Source: Firmicutes bacterium UBA4795 (GTDB lineage Bacteria > Bacillota > Desulfotomaculia > Desulfotomaculales > Nap2-2B). From it: a DNA stretch of 38,705 nt. The position numbers and the translations under genes are program-made. The notes below the pieces were generated by a model. The model worked only from the letters and a program-made list of their open reading frames with translations, ran no database searches and was not told the DNA's origin. Location of the stretch: positions 82,307 to 121,011 of the forward strand of contig DHGP01000033.1 of the NCBI GenBank assembly GCA_002402825.1, written 5' to 3'. Within the stretch, counting starts at the first letter, position 1; each line of letters opens with the position of its first letter. This document shows, piece by piece, positions 14,202-20,656 of the stretch.

Positions 14202-14815
14202 AAATACAAAATGACCAAAAAAAACACACCCTCCCCAAAATTCTCAGCCGGGAAGCTGCCTTCCGGATTTTATCCCGGCTGAAGACGGACGATCCCATCG
14301 GCCTGCGGAACAGGGTGGCCCTCCAGCTTTGTTACCGGGCCGGTCTGCGGATTAGTGAGGTATGTAACCTTTCTCTTGCGGACGTGGATTTACGGGAAGG
14401 TTACGCCTATGTCCAGCAGGGGAAGGGGAAGAAGGATCGAGTTGTGCCCCTCGACAAAGAAACAGCCGAATTGTGCCAGCGTTGGCTTGCAATTCGGCCT
14501 GAAGGTAGTACAGATTATTTTATCACAACCCTGGCCGGCGGTAAAGTATCCGACCGCTACCTCCGGGAAGTCTGTTACAGATTATCCCGGATAACGGGGA
14601 TCTACATCACCGACAACCACCGGAAAAAGCCCGTTCACCCGCATATTCTTAGGCACTCCTTCGCCACGGAGCGGCTGGAGGATGGATTCACCTTGCCGGA
14701 AGTGCAGGCTTTATTGGGGCACTCTGACATTTCTACCACCAGCGTTTACCTGCACGTCCGGCCCACGGTGCTTAGGGAGAAAATGCAGAGTTTAGTGCCC
14801 GTGGGTGGTGCCTAA
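14195..14815 (+). CDS. Short tyrosine recombinase (XerC/D-like, catalytic domain only)
   Basis: About 206 residues of tyrosine-recombinase catalytic domain. The Arg lies in AGLRISEVCNLSLADV, with a Lys-containing beta turn at QGKGKKDRVVPL. HILRHSFATERL gives the H-x-x-R pair, followed by LGHSDISTTSVYLH with the second His and the nucleophilic Tyr. The N-terminal core-binding (SAM-like) domain of full-length integrases (about 300 residues) is missing. The GTG at 14195 (or 14198), behind GAGGAGG, is preferred to the earlier GTG at 14162. It is the recombinase nearest to the inferred attL and could be the integrase/excisionase or a resolvase for phage multimers. Confidence 0.85.
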   Translation: MVKIQNDQKKHTLPKILSREAAFRILSRLKTDDPIGLRNRVALQLCYRAGLRISEVCNLSLADVDLREGYAYVQQGKGKKDRVVPLDKETAELCQRWLAIRPEGSTDYFITTLAGGKVSDRYLREVCYRLSRITGIYITDNHRKKPVHPHILRHSFATERLEDGFTLPEVQALLGHSDISTTSVYLHVRPTVLREKMQSLVPVGGA

Positions 14816-14931
14816 TGCCCGCCGCACTTTTAGCCATCGCCGCCATGCTGGCGATCAATTCCCCGAAGGCGGCGATACCGGCGGCGGTGGGCGTGGTAGT
14901 TGTGGCGGTGATAATGAGACTGGCCCGCTGA
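14815..14931 (+). CDS. 38-residue membrane peptide coupled to the recombinase
   Basis: The ATG overlaps the recombinase stop as TAATG. The peptide MPAALLAIAAMLAIN then VGVVVVAVIMRLAR would make one or two short membrane segments. Its stop codon is formed by the loop of the terminator at 14922. No family recognised. Small hydrophobic peptides at operon ends in phages can be holin-like or superinfection-exclusion proteins. The frame could also be fortuitous, though the overlapping start and the fit before the terminator argue for translation. Confidence 0.4.
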   Translation: MPAALLAIAAMLAINSPKAAIPAAVGVVVVAVIMRLAR

Positions 14932-14946
14932 AAGGCGGGCCTTTTT
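14922..14946 (+). terminator. Intrinsic terminator of the left small-gene cassette
   Basis: GGCCCGC (14922-14928), loop TGAAAG, GCGGGCC (14935-14941), then TTTTTGTTTTT. A textbook rho-independent terminator that ends the rightward cassette just before the convergent early operon. Confidence 0.9.
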
Positions 14947-14950
14947 GTTT

Positions 14951-15247
14951 TTAATCTACCTCTTTAGTTAAGGTGATACATTTTATAGGTGCTTGCGCTA
15001 AGTACTGCAAAAGCATATCGGCATTATCAATAATAAATCCCTTTATATGTCTACCGCAATACCTCTTTTCGAGAAACTCATCAAAACTAACAGGAAACGG
15101 CATATTTAATCCTAACTCTTGTGCTATATGAAATATCCTGCTACATTCCTTTCGGTTTTGGCAAACAATATAATAATCTTTTTCCGCAGACATTTTAATT
15201 ACTTCCAAAGTTTTCCCGCTTGCTCTTGGTTTATATATTACTTGCAT
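14951..15247 (-). CDS. Small P-loop-like phage protein
   Basis: A 98-residue protein starting MQVIYKPRASGKTLEVI, where the short Walker A-like PRASGKT sits right behind the first strand, and a later hhhhD-type strand FIIDNADMLLQYL resembles Walker B. This is the layout of the very small phage NTPase-like proteins whose P-loop starts at about residue 7. It lacks the further motifs of helicases or kinases. It is the last gene of the leftward early operon, 1 base after the preceding membrane-peptide gene. DNA-related function is likely but not shown. Confidence 0.6.
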   Translation of the reverse strand: MQVIYKPRASGKTLEVIKMSAEKDYYIVCQNRKECSRIFHIAQELGLNMPFPVSFDEFLEKRYCGRHIKGFIIDNADMLLQYLAQAPIKCITLTKEVD

Positions 15248-15248
15248 T

Positions 15249-15428
15249 TTAATCCCTTCGCCCCCTCTTCTCTCTCCAATCCTCTATCCTCTCGCCGATG
15301 TCATTAAGTTTCTCTTCTACCCAATCGTAAACATAGCCTGCTATCGCCGCGCCTGCGCCAATTACAACCGCTACCGCAACACTTAACAGAAGAAGCACCA
15401 AAACCGCCGTAATAGTCCAGGTAATCAT
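15249..15428 (-). CDS. Small single-span membrane protein
   Basis: A 59-residue protein. The N-terminal MITWTITAVLVLLLL and SVAVAVVIGAGAAIAGY form a long hydrophobic region, and the tail is charged (EEKLNDIGERIEDWREKRGRRD). The ATG overlaps the stop of the ArpU-like gene as ATGA, so it is coupled to it. No family recognised; possibly a membrane-associated early protein. Confidence 0.6.
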   Translation of the reverse strand: MITWTITAVLVLLLLSVAVAVVIGAGAAIAGYVYDWVEEKLNDIGERIEDWREKRGRRD

Positions 15429-15958
15429 CTTGTCCCCTCCTGCCCAATTTTCACCAGATAATCAATCTCCCGCTCGTCTAAATCAATCAACCTCTGAATC
15501 TTCTCCACCGCCTCTTGCCTTATCCGCTTTACGTGCCGCACAGTGTAGTTTACCTTCGCCGCTATCTCCTTGTACGTTAATCCGTCAAAATAGTACATCT
15601 CCACCACCTTTAATTCCACCGCCTTCAGGCCCCGTAGAGCATTTTTCACCTTTTCGGCGATGTTGCCGTAGACGTGTACTTCGTCCATAATCTTCCTTTC
15701 CGCGTCCCGGTACATGATCAGGCTTATCTTGTCGTAATTGAGCGCAACCCAAGCCGTCACATCGGAAAGTTTATTTGACTGCACGATGACTTTAGCCAGA
15801 TCGTAGGCCCGGAGTGAAAGTTCTTCGATCAAGTTACCCCTTTCGTTCTGAAGTTTATAGGCGGTTAGTTTTTGCAACTCGATACCCGCGTTTTTCGCCC
15901 TTGCAATTATGCTGTGGTAGTGATCCAACAGAAATTCCGCCTGGGAGTAGGTGATCAT
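15425..15958 (-). CDS. ArpU/sigma-70 region 4-like phage transcriptional regulator
   Basis: A 177-residue protein with an N-terminal helical domain (about 1-110) and a C-terminal sigma-region-4-type helix-turn-helix: LKVVEMYYFDGLTYKEIAAKV, then RHVKRIRQEAVEKI. Proteins of this build near the end of the early operon in Gram-positive phages (ArpU, RinA, sigma-like) switch on late genes. Here it is second to last of the functional early genes, which fits that role. Start behind GGGGGGA. DNA target unknown. Confidence 0.7.
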   Translation of the reverse strand: MITYSQAEFLLDHYHSIIARAKNAGIELQKLTAYKLQNERGNLIEELSLRAYDLAKVIVQSNKLSDVTAWVALNYDKISLIMYRDAERKIMDEVHVYGNIAEKVKNALRGLKAVELKVVEMYYFDGLTYKEIAAKVNYTVRHVKRIRQEAVEKIQRLIDLDEREIDYLVKIGQEGTR

Positions 15959-15970
15959 ATTTATCCCCCC

Positions 15971-16042
15971 TGGACATTCTTGCCAAAGCGTGTTATGCTT
16001 TGGGTGAGCGCATGCCCAGGCCCCCGATGCGGGGGCTGTTTT
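15971..16042 (+). ncRNA. Promoter, hairpin and terminator reading against the early operon: possible tiny RNA
   Basis: On the plus strand TGGACA (15971-15976), exactly 17 bases, then TATGCT (15994-15999) looks like a sigma-A promoter. About 20 bases on, GCCCCCGATGCGGGGGC followed by TGTTTTTT is a strong intrinsic terminator. The implied RNA is only about 35-40 bases. It starts just upstream of the ArpU-like gene and runs antisense to the operon leader between that gene and the HNH gene. The palindrome CCAAAGC-GTGTTAT-GCTTTGG covers the -10 box and could be an operator. No protein-coding gene fits. Confidence 0.45.
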
Positions 16043-16627
16043 TTACGCTTGGCGGCGTGTATTTATGCAGGTTTCGCCCTCCAAAGGCAATAATTTCATC
16101 CCAACTTGTTCAGGTGTATAACTCCCCTTTTTTCTGTTGCATTTCATACATGACGTGGCTAGATTATCTAATACCGTTTGACCGCCTAAATGAACCGGAA
16201 AAATATGATCTATTGCTATCATTTCTGTTTTAGGGTTAAGTTTCTTTCCACAATAGCGACAAAGATATTTATCCCTTTTTAATACCTCTTCCCTTAATTT
16301 TTCCGATATGGGCTTTCGTGCATTTATCTTCTTGGCCCCATTTTCTACTAATGTTTTTATGCCATTATCAATACTTGTAAGTAATTCAATCATTACGTCA
16401 AGTCTATCCAGCATACGCTCATCAATTGGCTTTGTAATATCATCCTGGCGTCCCTCAAAAAGCTTGTCTATATCAGATTTTCTAAAAGCAATTAAGGTAC
16501 CGAATTTAACTGCTGGTAGTTCACCGCGTTCTATTGATTTTCTAATAACATTAACAGAAACTCCAAACATTTGTGCCACTTCTTCAATTGCAACTAATTC
16601 CTTCTCTAATTTTTTTGATTCAAACAA
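16043..16627 (-). CDS. Excisionase-type HTH fused to an HNH endonuclease domain
   Basis: A 194-residue two-domain protein. Residues about 8-60 (VAIEEVAQMFGVSVNVIRKSIERGELPAVKFG in part) are a MerR/excisionase-type winged helix. Residues about 105-180 are an HNH nuclease: REEVLKRDKYLCRYCGKKL, IDHIFPVHLGGQTVLDNL and CMKCNRKKG. The DH pair and two CxxC pairs are intact. HNH enzymes in phages act in packaging, homing or host DNA cleavage. The added DNA-binding domain suggests a site-directed nuclease. It overlaps the upstream 60-residue gene by 22 bases. Confidence 0.78.
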   Translation of the reverse strand: MFESKKLEKELVAIEEVAQMFGVSVNVIRKSIERGELPAVKFGTLIAFRKSDIDKLFEGRQDDITKPIDERMLDRLDVMIELLTSIDNGIKTLVENGAKKINARKPISEKLREEVLKRDKYLCRYCGKKLNPKTEMIAIDHIFPVHLGGQTVLDNLATSCMKCNRKKGSYTPEQVGMKLLPLEGETCINTRRQA

Positions 16628-16788
16628 GAAACGTCCCTCCAGTCTTCACCTGGCAACAGTCCACTAATACCACTTTTCGGTGGTTCGGTCATAATCCTTT
16701 CCCAGTCCACCACAAAACAAAGATACCGCCGCACCAGGGCCAGCCACACTTCTGGTTGCCGATGTTGTATATATTCCGCTATAGTCAA
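16606..16788 (-). CDS. Small phage protein of unknown function
   Basis: The TTG at 16788 overlaps the stop of the TGT-like gene as TTGA and follows GTGGGGAG, giving a 60-residue protein MTIAEYIQHRQPEVWLALVRRYL and onwards. A longer version from an ATG at 16848 would overlap the upstream gene by 64 bases and is less likely. Helical, Trp-rich, no motif recognised. Confidence 0.5.
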   Translation of the reverse strand: MTIAEYIQHRQPEVWLALVRRYLCFVVDWERIMTEPPKSGISGLLPGEDWRDVSCLNQKN

Positions 16789-17429
16789 GGCTCTACGCTC
16801 CCCACTTCCGGCCCCCAAAGTTGTAATTGTCGAGGGCCTGTCTGCCACATCTGAATAAAACTTCCAAGCCGCTCTTTCGTCCAGAGCGGAAACGCCGAAT
16901 CACTAGAATCCGCCCCAATTTCTTTAGCATAGGCAATCTTCCGCAACGTTCCCGCCCGCGCAAAGTGAAACTTCTTGCCGTGCTGGTGGGCGAGACGGCA
17001 CCAATGCCAGGCCGTCCCTTTGAATATGTCCGTACCTCCCAGAAATAGGCCAGTAAATTTATCCAACACGGATTCCACGTCTGCCAGTGTCATCCCGTCC
17101 TGGACGGCGAGATACCACGGCCAGTTTGCCGGCAGCTTTTCCAGCCAGCGGAGGGAAAATTCCAGGCTTCGCAAACCTCCGGCCACCAGATCCGGTACTA
17201 TGGCAATATAAGGTCTGCCCACGGCATATGCTTTCTCCAGCCGGCATAAATAAGCGTCACCGTCAAACTTCCGCCCGTTCCGCCAGTCCCGGAAGGCCCC
17301 GTTATCAAAGCCCCAGGGTTCGCCAGGGTAGGGCGTCGGAACGTGATCAATAAACATTCGGCCAATGCCATGCTTTTGTAACTCTCGTAATAGTTGCCTG
17401 GATCTGGTGTCGCCAGTTAGCAAGATCAA
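16785..17429 (-). CDS. TGT-like TIM-barrel protein, possibly DpdA-type DNA deazapurine transferase
   Basis: A 214-residue protein from the TTG that overlaps the preceding zinc-finger gene (TTGA). Its strands and motifs resemble the DpdA branch of tRNA-guanine transglycosylases in phages: GFDNGAFRDWRNGRKFD, VPDLVAGGLRSLEFSLRWL, YLAVQDGM, LFLGGTDIFKGTAW and GADSSDS. DpdA enzymes swap guanine for a 7-deazaguanine in DNA, protecting it from restriction. No deazaguanine synthesis gene is visible, so the phage would need host preQ0. An in-frame extension to 17597 exists but covers the zinc-finger gene in another frame. Family call from memory; moderate certainty. Confidence 0.55.
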   Translation of the reverse strand: MILLTGDTRSRQLLRELQKHGIGRMFIDHVPTPYPGEPWGFDNGAFRDWRNGRKFDGDAYLCRLEKAYAVGRPYIAIVPDLVAGGLRSLEFSLRWLEKLPANWPWYLAVQDGMTLADVESVLDKFTGLFLGGTDIFKGTAWHWCRLAHQHGKKFHFARAGTLRKIAYAKEIGADSSDSAFPLWTKERLGSFIQMWQTGPRQLQLWGPEVGSVEP

Positions 17430-17587
17430 CCTGCCTGCCTCCACTTCCCCGGCCAATGCACTTTCAGCAGGCCGCTTGTCCAGTCCAAAAAATCTGCCCT
17501 TCCGCATCGGGTGCACAATCTCACCCTTCGCCGCAGGAGCTTGCTCCGGCCATAGACCAACGGCGAACCGCATTGTTTGCATTGCAT
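17426..17587 (-). CDS. Small two-CxxC zinc-finger protein
   Basis: A 53-residue protein, start ATG with AAAGGATGA upstream. MQCKQCGSPLVYGRSKLLRR and RLCTRCGRADFLDW contain CKQC and CTRC, a classic zinc ribbon, with a strongly basic middle (KLLRRRVR). The TGA overlaps the TTG of the next gene. Coding is supported by the zinc motif and by tight packing (6 bases after the previous stop). It probably binds nucleic acid, and its coupling to the TGT-like enzyme suggests they act together. Confidence 0.65.
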   Translation of the reverse strand: MQCKQCGSPLVYGRSKLLRRRVRLCTRCGRADFLDWTSGLLKVHWPGKWRQAG

Positions 17588-17593
17588 CTGGCA

Positions 17594-18055
17594 TCATCCT
17601 TTCTTGTCCTTTCCTCCACCAGCTTCTTCACGCTCCCGCAACAACTCCATTTCCAGGACGCAGTAGCCGATAATATCAATCAGACAGTCCAGCGCTGTCT
17701 CATATTGGGCGTGTTTTATGGCTTCCTTGTATCGGCGCAGCTTTTTTTCAACCTCCCACTCCAGCGGTGCAATATCGGTGAAGCCTCGTTTTTGCCGCAG
17801 TTCCTGATAAACACCGCCGTATTTCCGCTCCCGGTCGGCCAGGGTCTCTGCCACGGGGCGCAAGAGGGCGAGGAAGCGGTCAACGGCTTGGGGCGACTTG
17901 CTTACCAAGAAGTTCTTCGCCTCGGATCTGCACTCTAAGCAAGGACCTTCCTTCCCACAGACTTCACATGTAGCGGGATAGCCTGCTTTCAGGTTGGCTG
18001 CGCAGGTATCGTATGTAATGCATTTGCCTTTACAGCAGGTTTTACAGATGATCAT
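17594..18055 (-). CDS. Cys-rich N-terminus with a DUF1599/Nmad1-like domain
   Basis: A 153-residue protein. The first 45 residues carry at least nine cysteines (MIICKTCCKGKCITYDTC, CEVCG, CLECR), suggesting one or two zinc sites. The C-terminal part, with DRERKYGG, LEWEVEKKLRRYKEAI and ALDCLIDIIGYCVLEMELL, resembles the helical DUF1599/nucleotide-modification-associated domain found in phages. Its ATG overlaps the upstream gene's stop (ATGA). If the domain call is right, a role in nucleotide metabolism beside the TGT-like gene would make sense. The domain call is tentative. Confidence 0.5.
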   Translation of the reverse strand: MIICKTCCKGKCITYDTCAANLKAGYPATCEVCGKEGPCLECRSEAKNFLVSKSPQAVDRFLALLRPVAETLADRERKYGGVYQELRQKRGFTDIAPLEWEVEKKLRRYKEAIKHAQYETALDCLIDIIGYCVLEMELLREREEAGGGKDKKG

Positions 18056-18615
18056 GGTTGGCCTCCTTTCTCCCCGCCGTCCAGGGCGGCCAGAGCTCGC
18101 TCAAGTTCCGCTTCGGATTCTAACACTCTCGCGGACAAGATAGCTTCCTTTTTGGATTTCTTATTGATCCAGCCTATCTCAGAGTACTTAATAAGAGCAT
18201 TTTTATTTTGTACGTATTTTTTCGCCGCGTTTACAATATCCCGCAGTTTGTGATATTCTTCCTCTTGCTGTACCTCCTCTTTGCTGGCAGAAGCAGAGAG
18301 AGTCTGTTCGATTTTAGCTGAGAACTTAAACTCATCCCAGGTAGCTATATCTCCATTTAAATGCCATCCGGCAACGCCCGTACTTCCCTGGATTACTTCC
18401 GCAACTTCTTTAAGGATGTCCCGTAAATAGTCGTTAGCCTTTCTGCAACCATTCAATATTGCCCGGAGGCAATCCATGTCATTTTCGCTATGCTTGTAAA
18501 TTTTTTTGTATATAAAATACTCTTCCCGCAGTTTGCGGTTTTCCTCTTCCAACTCACGAACACGCTGTTTCAGCCTTTCGTTTTCTGTACGAAGTGTCAC
18601 TTCAATAAGTCCCAT
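18052..18615 (-). CDS. Coiled-coil phage protein
   Basis: From the ATG at 18615 (MGLIEVTLRTENERLK) this is a 187-residue protein. Residues about 10-45 form a strong coiled coil (RVRELEEENRKLREEYFIY). A helical middle and a Lys-rich C-terminus with ALAALDGGEKG follow. The start overlaps the RusA-like gene's end by 14 bases. A longer in-frame version from 18816 would overlap that gene by 215 bases and has no ribosome site. No family recognised. Confidence 0.6.
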   Translation of the reverse strand: MGLIEVTLRTENERLKQRVRELEEENRKLREEYFIYKKIYKHSENDMDCLRAILNGCRKANDYLRDILKEVAEVIQGSTGVAGWHLNGDIATWDEFKFSAKIEQTLSASASKEEVQQEEEYHKLRDIVNAAKKYVQNKNALIKYSEIGWINKKSKKEAILSARVLESEAELERALAALDGGEKGGQP

Positions 18616-19228
18616 TTTCAAACTCCTCTCCTTCTCCTTCGAGGACAGCAAGGGCCTTAAACAACCTTTGAACCGGCCCACTTTTTGGTGGTAAATATCC
18701 AGTTGTTGCCGTCCACTGTTTATAGACTTCCCGCGCCGCTCTGGCCACAGCCTCCAGCTTGCGGGTTTTTTCCTCCAGCTCCCGCTTTTGGCCGTTTCTG
18801 TTTGCGAGAGGGCCATTTGAGACTGAGCCGTTACTCCAAATAAACAATTCCGTCCGCGGCCTCTGCCTGTCCACCTGAAAATCCGGTTCCGGCAGGCTGA
18901 TTAGGTCGGCGTTATCGTCCTTGAGTATCCCGGCGTAGCGCAGTGCGTCCAGGAAAAACTTACCGCCATAGTTGTCCTTGTCACGGTGCCTTGCGTCCGG
19001 GAAATAGTACACCACCTGCACCGTAGCCTCCTCGAACCGAGGCAACCTGTACGTTTTCACTATCAGGCCCAAATCACGTGTCAACTGTTTCAAATACCGG
19101 TCACGCTTCGCCCAATGCCACCTAGACCAGACGTTCAGACTCGGCGGTATCTGGGGTATTTGTATCCAGACGCCCCCAGGGAACGTTTTCGCACCCCACT
19201 GCACTGGCTTTGCCTGCCCAACGCTCAA
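18602..19228 (-). CDS. RusA-like Holliday junction resolvase with an extra C-terminal helix
   Basis: A 208-residue protein. Residues about 25-130 match RusA: IPPSLNVWSRWHWAKRDRYLK, FPDARHRDKDNYGGKFFLDAL, GILKDDNADL. The conserved acidic residues needed for cutting four-way junctions (D-x-D-N and DDN) are present. RusA-type enzymes are about 120-140 residues, and here 70 more residues of helical sequence (QKRELEEKTRKLEAVARAA) follow. It would resolve branched phage DNA before packaging. Its start overlaps the previous stop by 4 bases. Confidence 0.78.
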   Translation of the reverse strand: MSVGQAKPVQWGAKTFPGGVWIQIPQIPPSLNVWSRWHWAKRDRYLKQLTRDLGLIVKTYRLPRFEEATVQVVYYFPDARHRDKDNYGGKFFLDALRYAGILKDDNADLISLPEPDFQVDRQRPRTELFIWSNGSVSNGPLANRNGQKRELEEKTRKLEAVARAAREVYKQWTATTGYLPPKSGPVQRLFKALAVLEGEGEEFENGTY

Positions 19229-19443
19229 CTTAGCCCACCCACCTTTTGTCGCACTAAGCTGTAAACTTTTTCAAACGCTGCTTCGACGCTGACATCACTA
19301 ACAAATTCGATTTTTTCCAATTCCTTCATGGCTGTTGCTACAAAGTGTGGCCAGTGCTTGTAGTAACCAAAGAACAATTCAACTGCCCAGCCTTCTTTGT
19401 GTAGTTCTTTTACTTTTTGCAGCATGTCTTGGTTACGAGACAT
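19225..19443 (-). CDS. Small phage protein of unknown function
   Basis: A 72-residue protein, MSRNQDMLQKVKELHKEGWA and onwards, mainly helical with an aromatic centre (FFGYYKHWPHF). It overlaps the RusA-like gene by 4 bases and begins right after the preceding short frame, so it belongs to the early operon. No family recognised. Confidence 0.55.
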   Translation of the reverse strand: MSRNQDMLQKVKELHKEGWAVELFFGYYKHWPHFVATAMKELEKIEFVSDVSVEAAFEKVYSLVRQKVGGLS

Positions 19444-19533
19444 TTACAACCCCTCCTTCTTTTCCAACATCGCCTTAAGAGCATTAAATTCCAATCTCCT
19501 CTTAAGGCCATCAATTAATTCATCCGCATACAC
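19444..19533 (-). CDS. Possible 29-residue helical peptide
   Basis: A GTG-started frame (MYADELIDGLKRRLEFNALK, ending EKKEGL) overlaps the 3' end of the HTH gene and stops immediately before the next ATG. It fills an otherwise unexplained 70-base gap and is amphipathic, but has no clear ribosome site. Low certainty. Confidence 0.3.
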   Translation of the reverse strand: MYADELIDGLKRRLEFNALKAMLEKKEGL

Positions 19534-19646
19534 TTGACGCTCGGTAGGCTGCGGCTAAGGTGCTGCGCTATCTCGGCACGGGACAGCCTGCCCCAGTTTT
19601 CACGGAGAAAGGCAAGCTCTTCGTCGGTCCAGGGTTTGGTTTGCAT
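19515..19646 (-). CDS. Small SANT/HTH-like DNA-binding protein
   Basis: A 43-residue frame behind GGAGGTGGTCCC: MQTKPWTDEELAFLRENWG, then RLSRAEIAQHLSRSLPSVK. The W-T-D-E-E-L start and following helix-turn-helix are typical of small Myb/SANT-like or sigma-4-like phage regulators, where a trihelical domain reads DNA. It probably binds DNA as a dimer or partner protein. Confidence 0.6.
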   Translation of the reverse strand: MQTKPWTDEELAFLRENWGRLSRAEIAQHLSRSLPSVKCMRMN

Positions 19647-19678
19647 GGGACCACCTCCCCGGGTTGCTTTAAAAAGCT

Positions 19679-20212
19679 TCATCCGGTTAAATTCAACCTC
19701 ATCTGCTTTGCATTTAGCCTTAATTGCTTCGCTGCCGTTTCCATCGCCGTCCTATCCCTGCCTTCCAACTGTATTGCCGCTTCTTCAAACAACCTGGCCG
19801 CTATCTCCTGCTGCCTGGCAATCTCCTCTTCATCGACACCCCCCATCACCGACAGGGTAAACAACCACATCAGTTTATCCTTGTCTCTGGCCAGACTTGC
19901 CCGCACCCTCTCCCACTCATCCGCCGGCATCGCGCCCTGGACCAGTTTGAGGTGCTCCGACCCATCGGACTTCTTCGCTTTTACCAGTCCGGCGCCTGCT
20001 TCGCGTAAGACGTTCAGCGCCACCCACAGCGGCCGCAGCGGTTCGGCATTTTTGTATGTCCCGTCCGGGCCTGGGTAGTGCAGGTGAAAGGCGTTGGTGA
20101 GGACGGCGCGCCAGGCAGGGTCAAGGAGTTGAGATTTTATTTGACTTTCTTTTGGCTGCAGATTAGCTTTATCATCATCGTTATTTAGAATTTGAAGAAA
20201 TTCGTTCACCAT
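19679..20212 (-). CDS. Phage protein of unknown function in the replication block
   Basis: A 177-residue soluble, acidic protein. The N-terminus MVNEFLQILNNDDDKANL is polar. The middle has FHLHYPGPDGTYKNAEPLRP and WVALNVLREAGAGLVKA, and the C-terminus is Ala/Gln-rich helix with MGGVDEEEIARQQEIAARL. No catalytic motif or known family seen. It is the first gene downstream of the repeat cluster at 20.3-20.65 kb, with its own SD (GGAGGGTAAATC). Confidence 0.55.
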   Translation of the reverse strand: MVNEFLQILNNDDDKANLQPKESQIKSQLLDPAWRAVLTNAFHLHYPGPDGTYKNAEPLRPLWVALNVLREAGAGLVKAKKSDGSEHLKLVQGAMPADEWERVRASLARDKDKLMWLFTLSVMGGVDEEEIARQQEIAARLFEEAAIQLEGRDRTAMETAAKQLRLNAKQMRLNLTG

Positions 20213-20290
20213 GATTTACCCTCCTTCCATTTTTTACCTCATAAAGGGGCAGATCTATTGCGTTCATATCCCAATCACAATTTCCAGGAT

Positions 20291-20656
20291 TTTCATGCAA
20301 CCTTTTTAAAAATCAAAAGGTTGCATGAAAAAATTACCCTTTACTCCTTGTGGCTGTAGTGATACAGAGATTTTTTCCAATTATTAGGAGTTGCAAAAAG
20401 GTTGCAAGAGTTTTCCTTGCCGTTATTGGGTTTTTTACTTGTTTGCAACTTTGCAACCTTTTTGTCTTCAAAAACCGAAATAGTTTTTTGTTTCTGTTGG
20501 CAAATAAGAAACTAAATCTGTTTTGAAAAATCTTTACCAAAAAGTTTTTTTTGTTTCAGGAAAGGTTGCAAAGTTGCAGAATCGCTGAAATGCTTGCGGC
20601 TGTAAGGCTAAACTATGCAACCTTTTTGCAACTTTTTTGCAACTTTGCAACCTTTT
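20291..20656. repeat. GGTTGCAA iteron-like cluster, candidate phage replication origin
   Basis: About twelve copies of a TTGCA core, mostly as AGGTTGCAA or its complement, lie in 365 bases without a convincing gene. At the left is a perfect 16-bp inverted repeat, TTTCATGCAACCTTTT (20291-20306) and its complement (20315-20330), around 8 bases. Further copies are near 20391, 20402, 20443, 20452, 20565, 20573, 20616, 20627, 20638 and 20646. The last ones reach the helicase stop codon. The intervening DNA is very AT-rich. Position beside primase and helicase genes fits an origin. Repressor or partition binding is an alternative. Confidence 0.6.

Noticed and set aside
15971..16042. Terminator of the leftward HNH gene
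   Set aside because: The T-run lies on the plus-strand side, so it cannot end the leftward transcript.
16789..16848. Longer start for the small gene at 16606
   Set aside because: Would overlap the TGT-like gene by 64 bases; the TTG at 16788 with TTGA overlap and an upstream GGGGAG fits better.
17430..17597. Longer N-terminus of the TGT-like protein
   Set aside because: This stretch encodes a convincing zinc-ribbon protein in another frame, whose stop overlaps the TTG start.
20334..20540. 68-codon leftward frame inside the repeat cluster
   Set aside because: Composition is Lys/Phe-rich noise from AT-rich repeats, no ribosome site, and it spans several TTGCA repeats.
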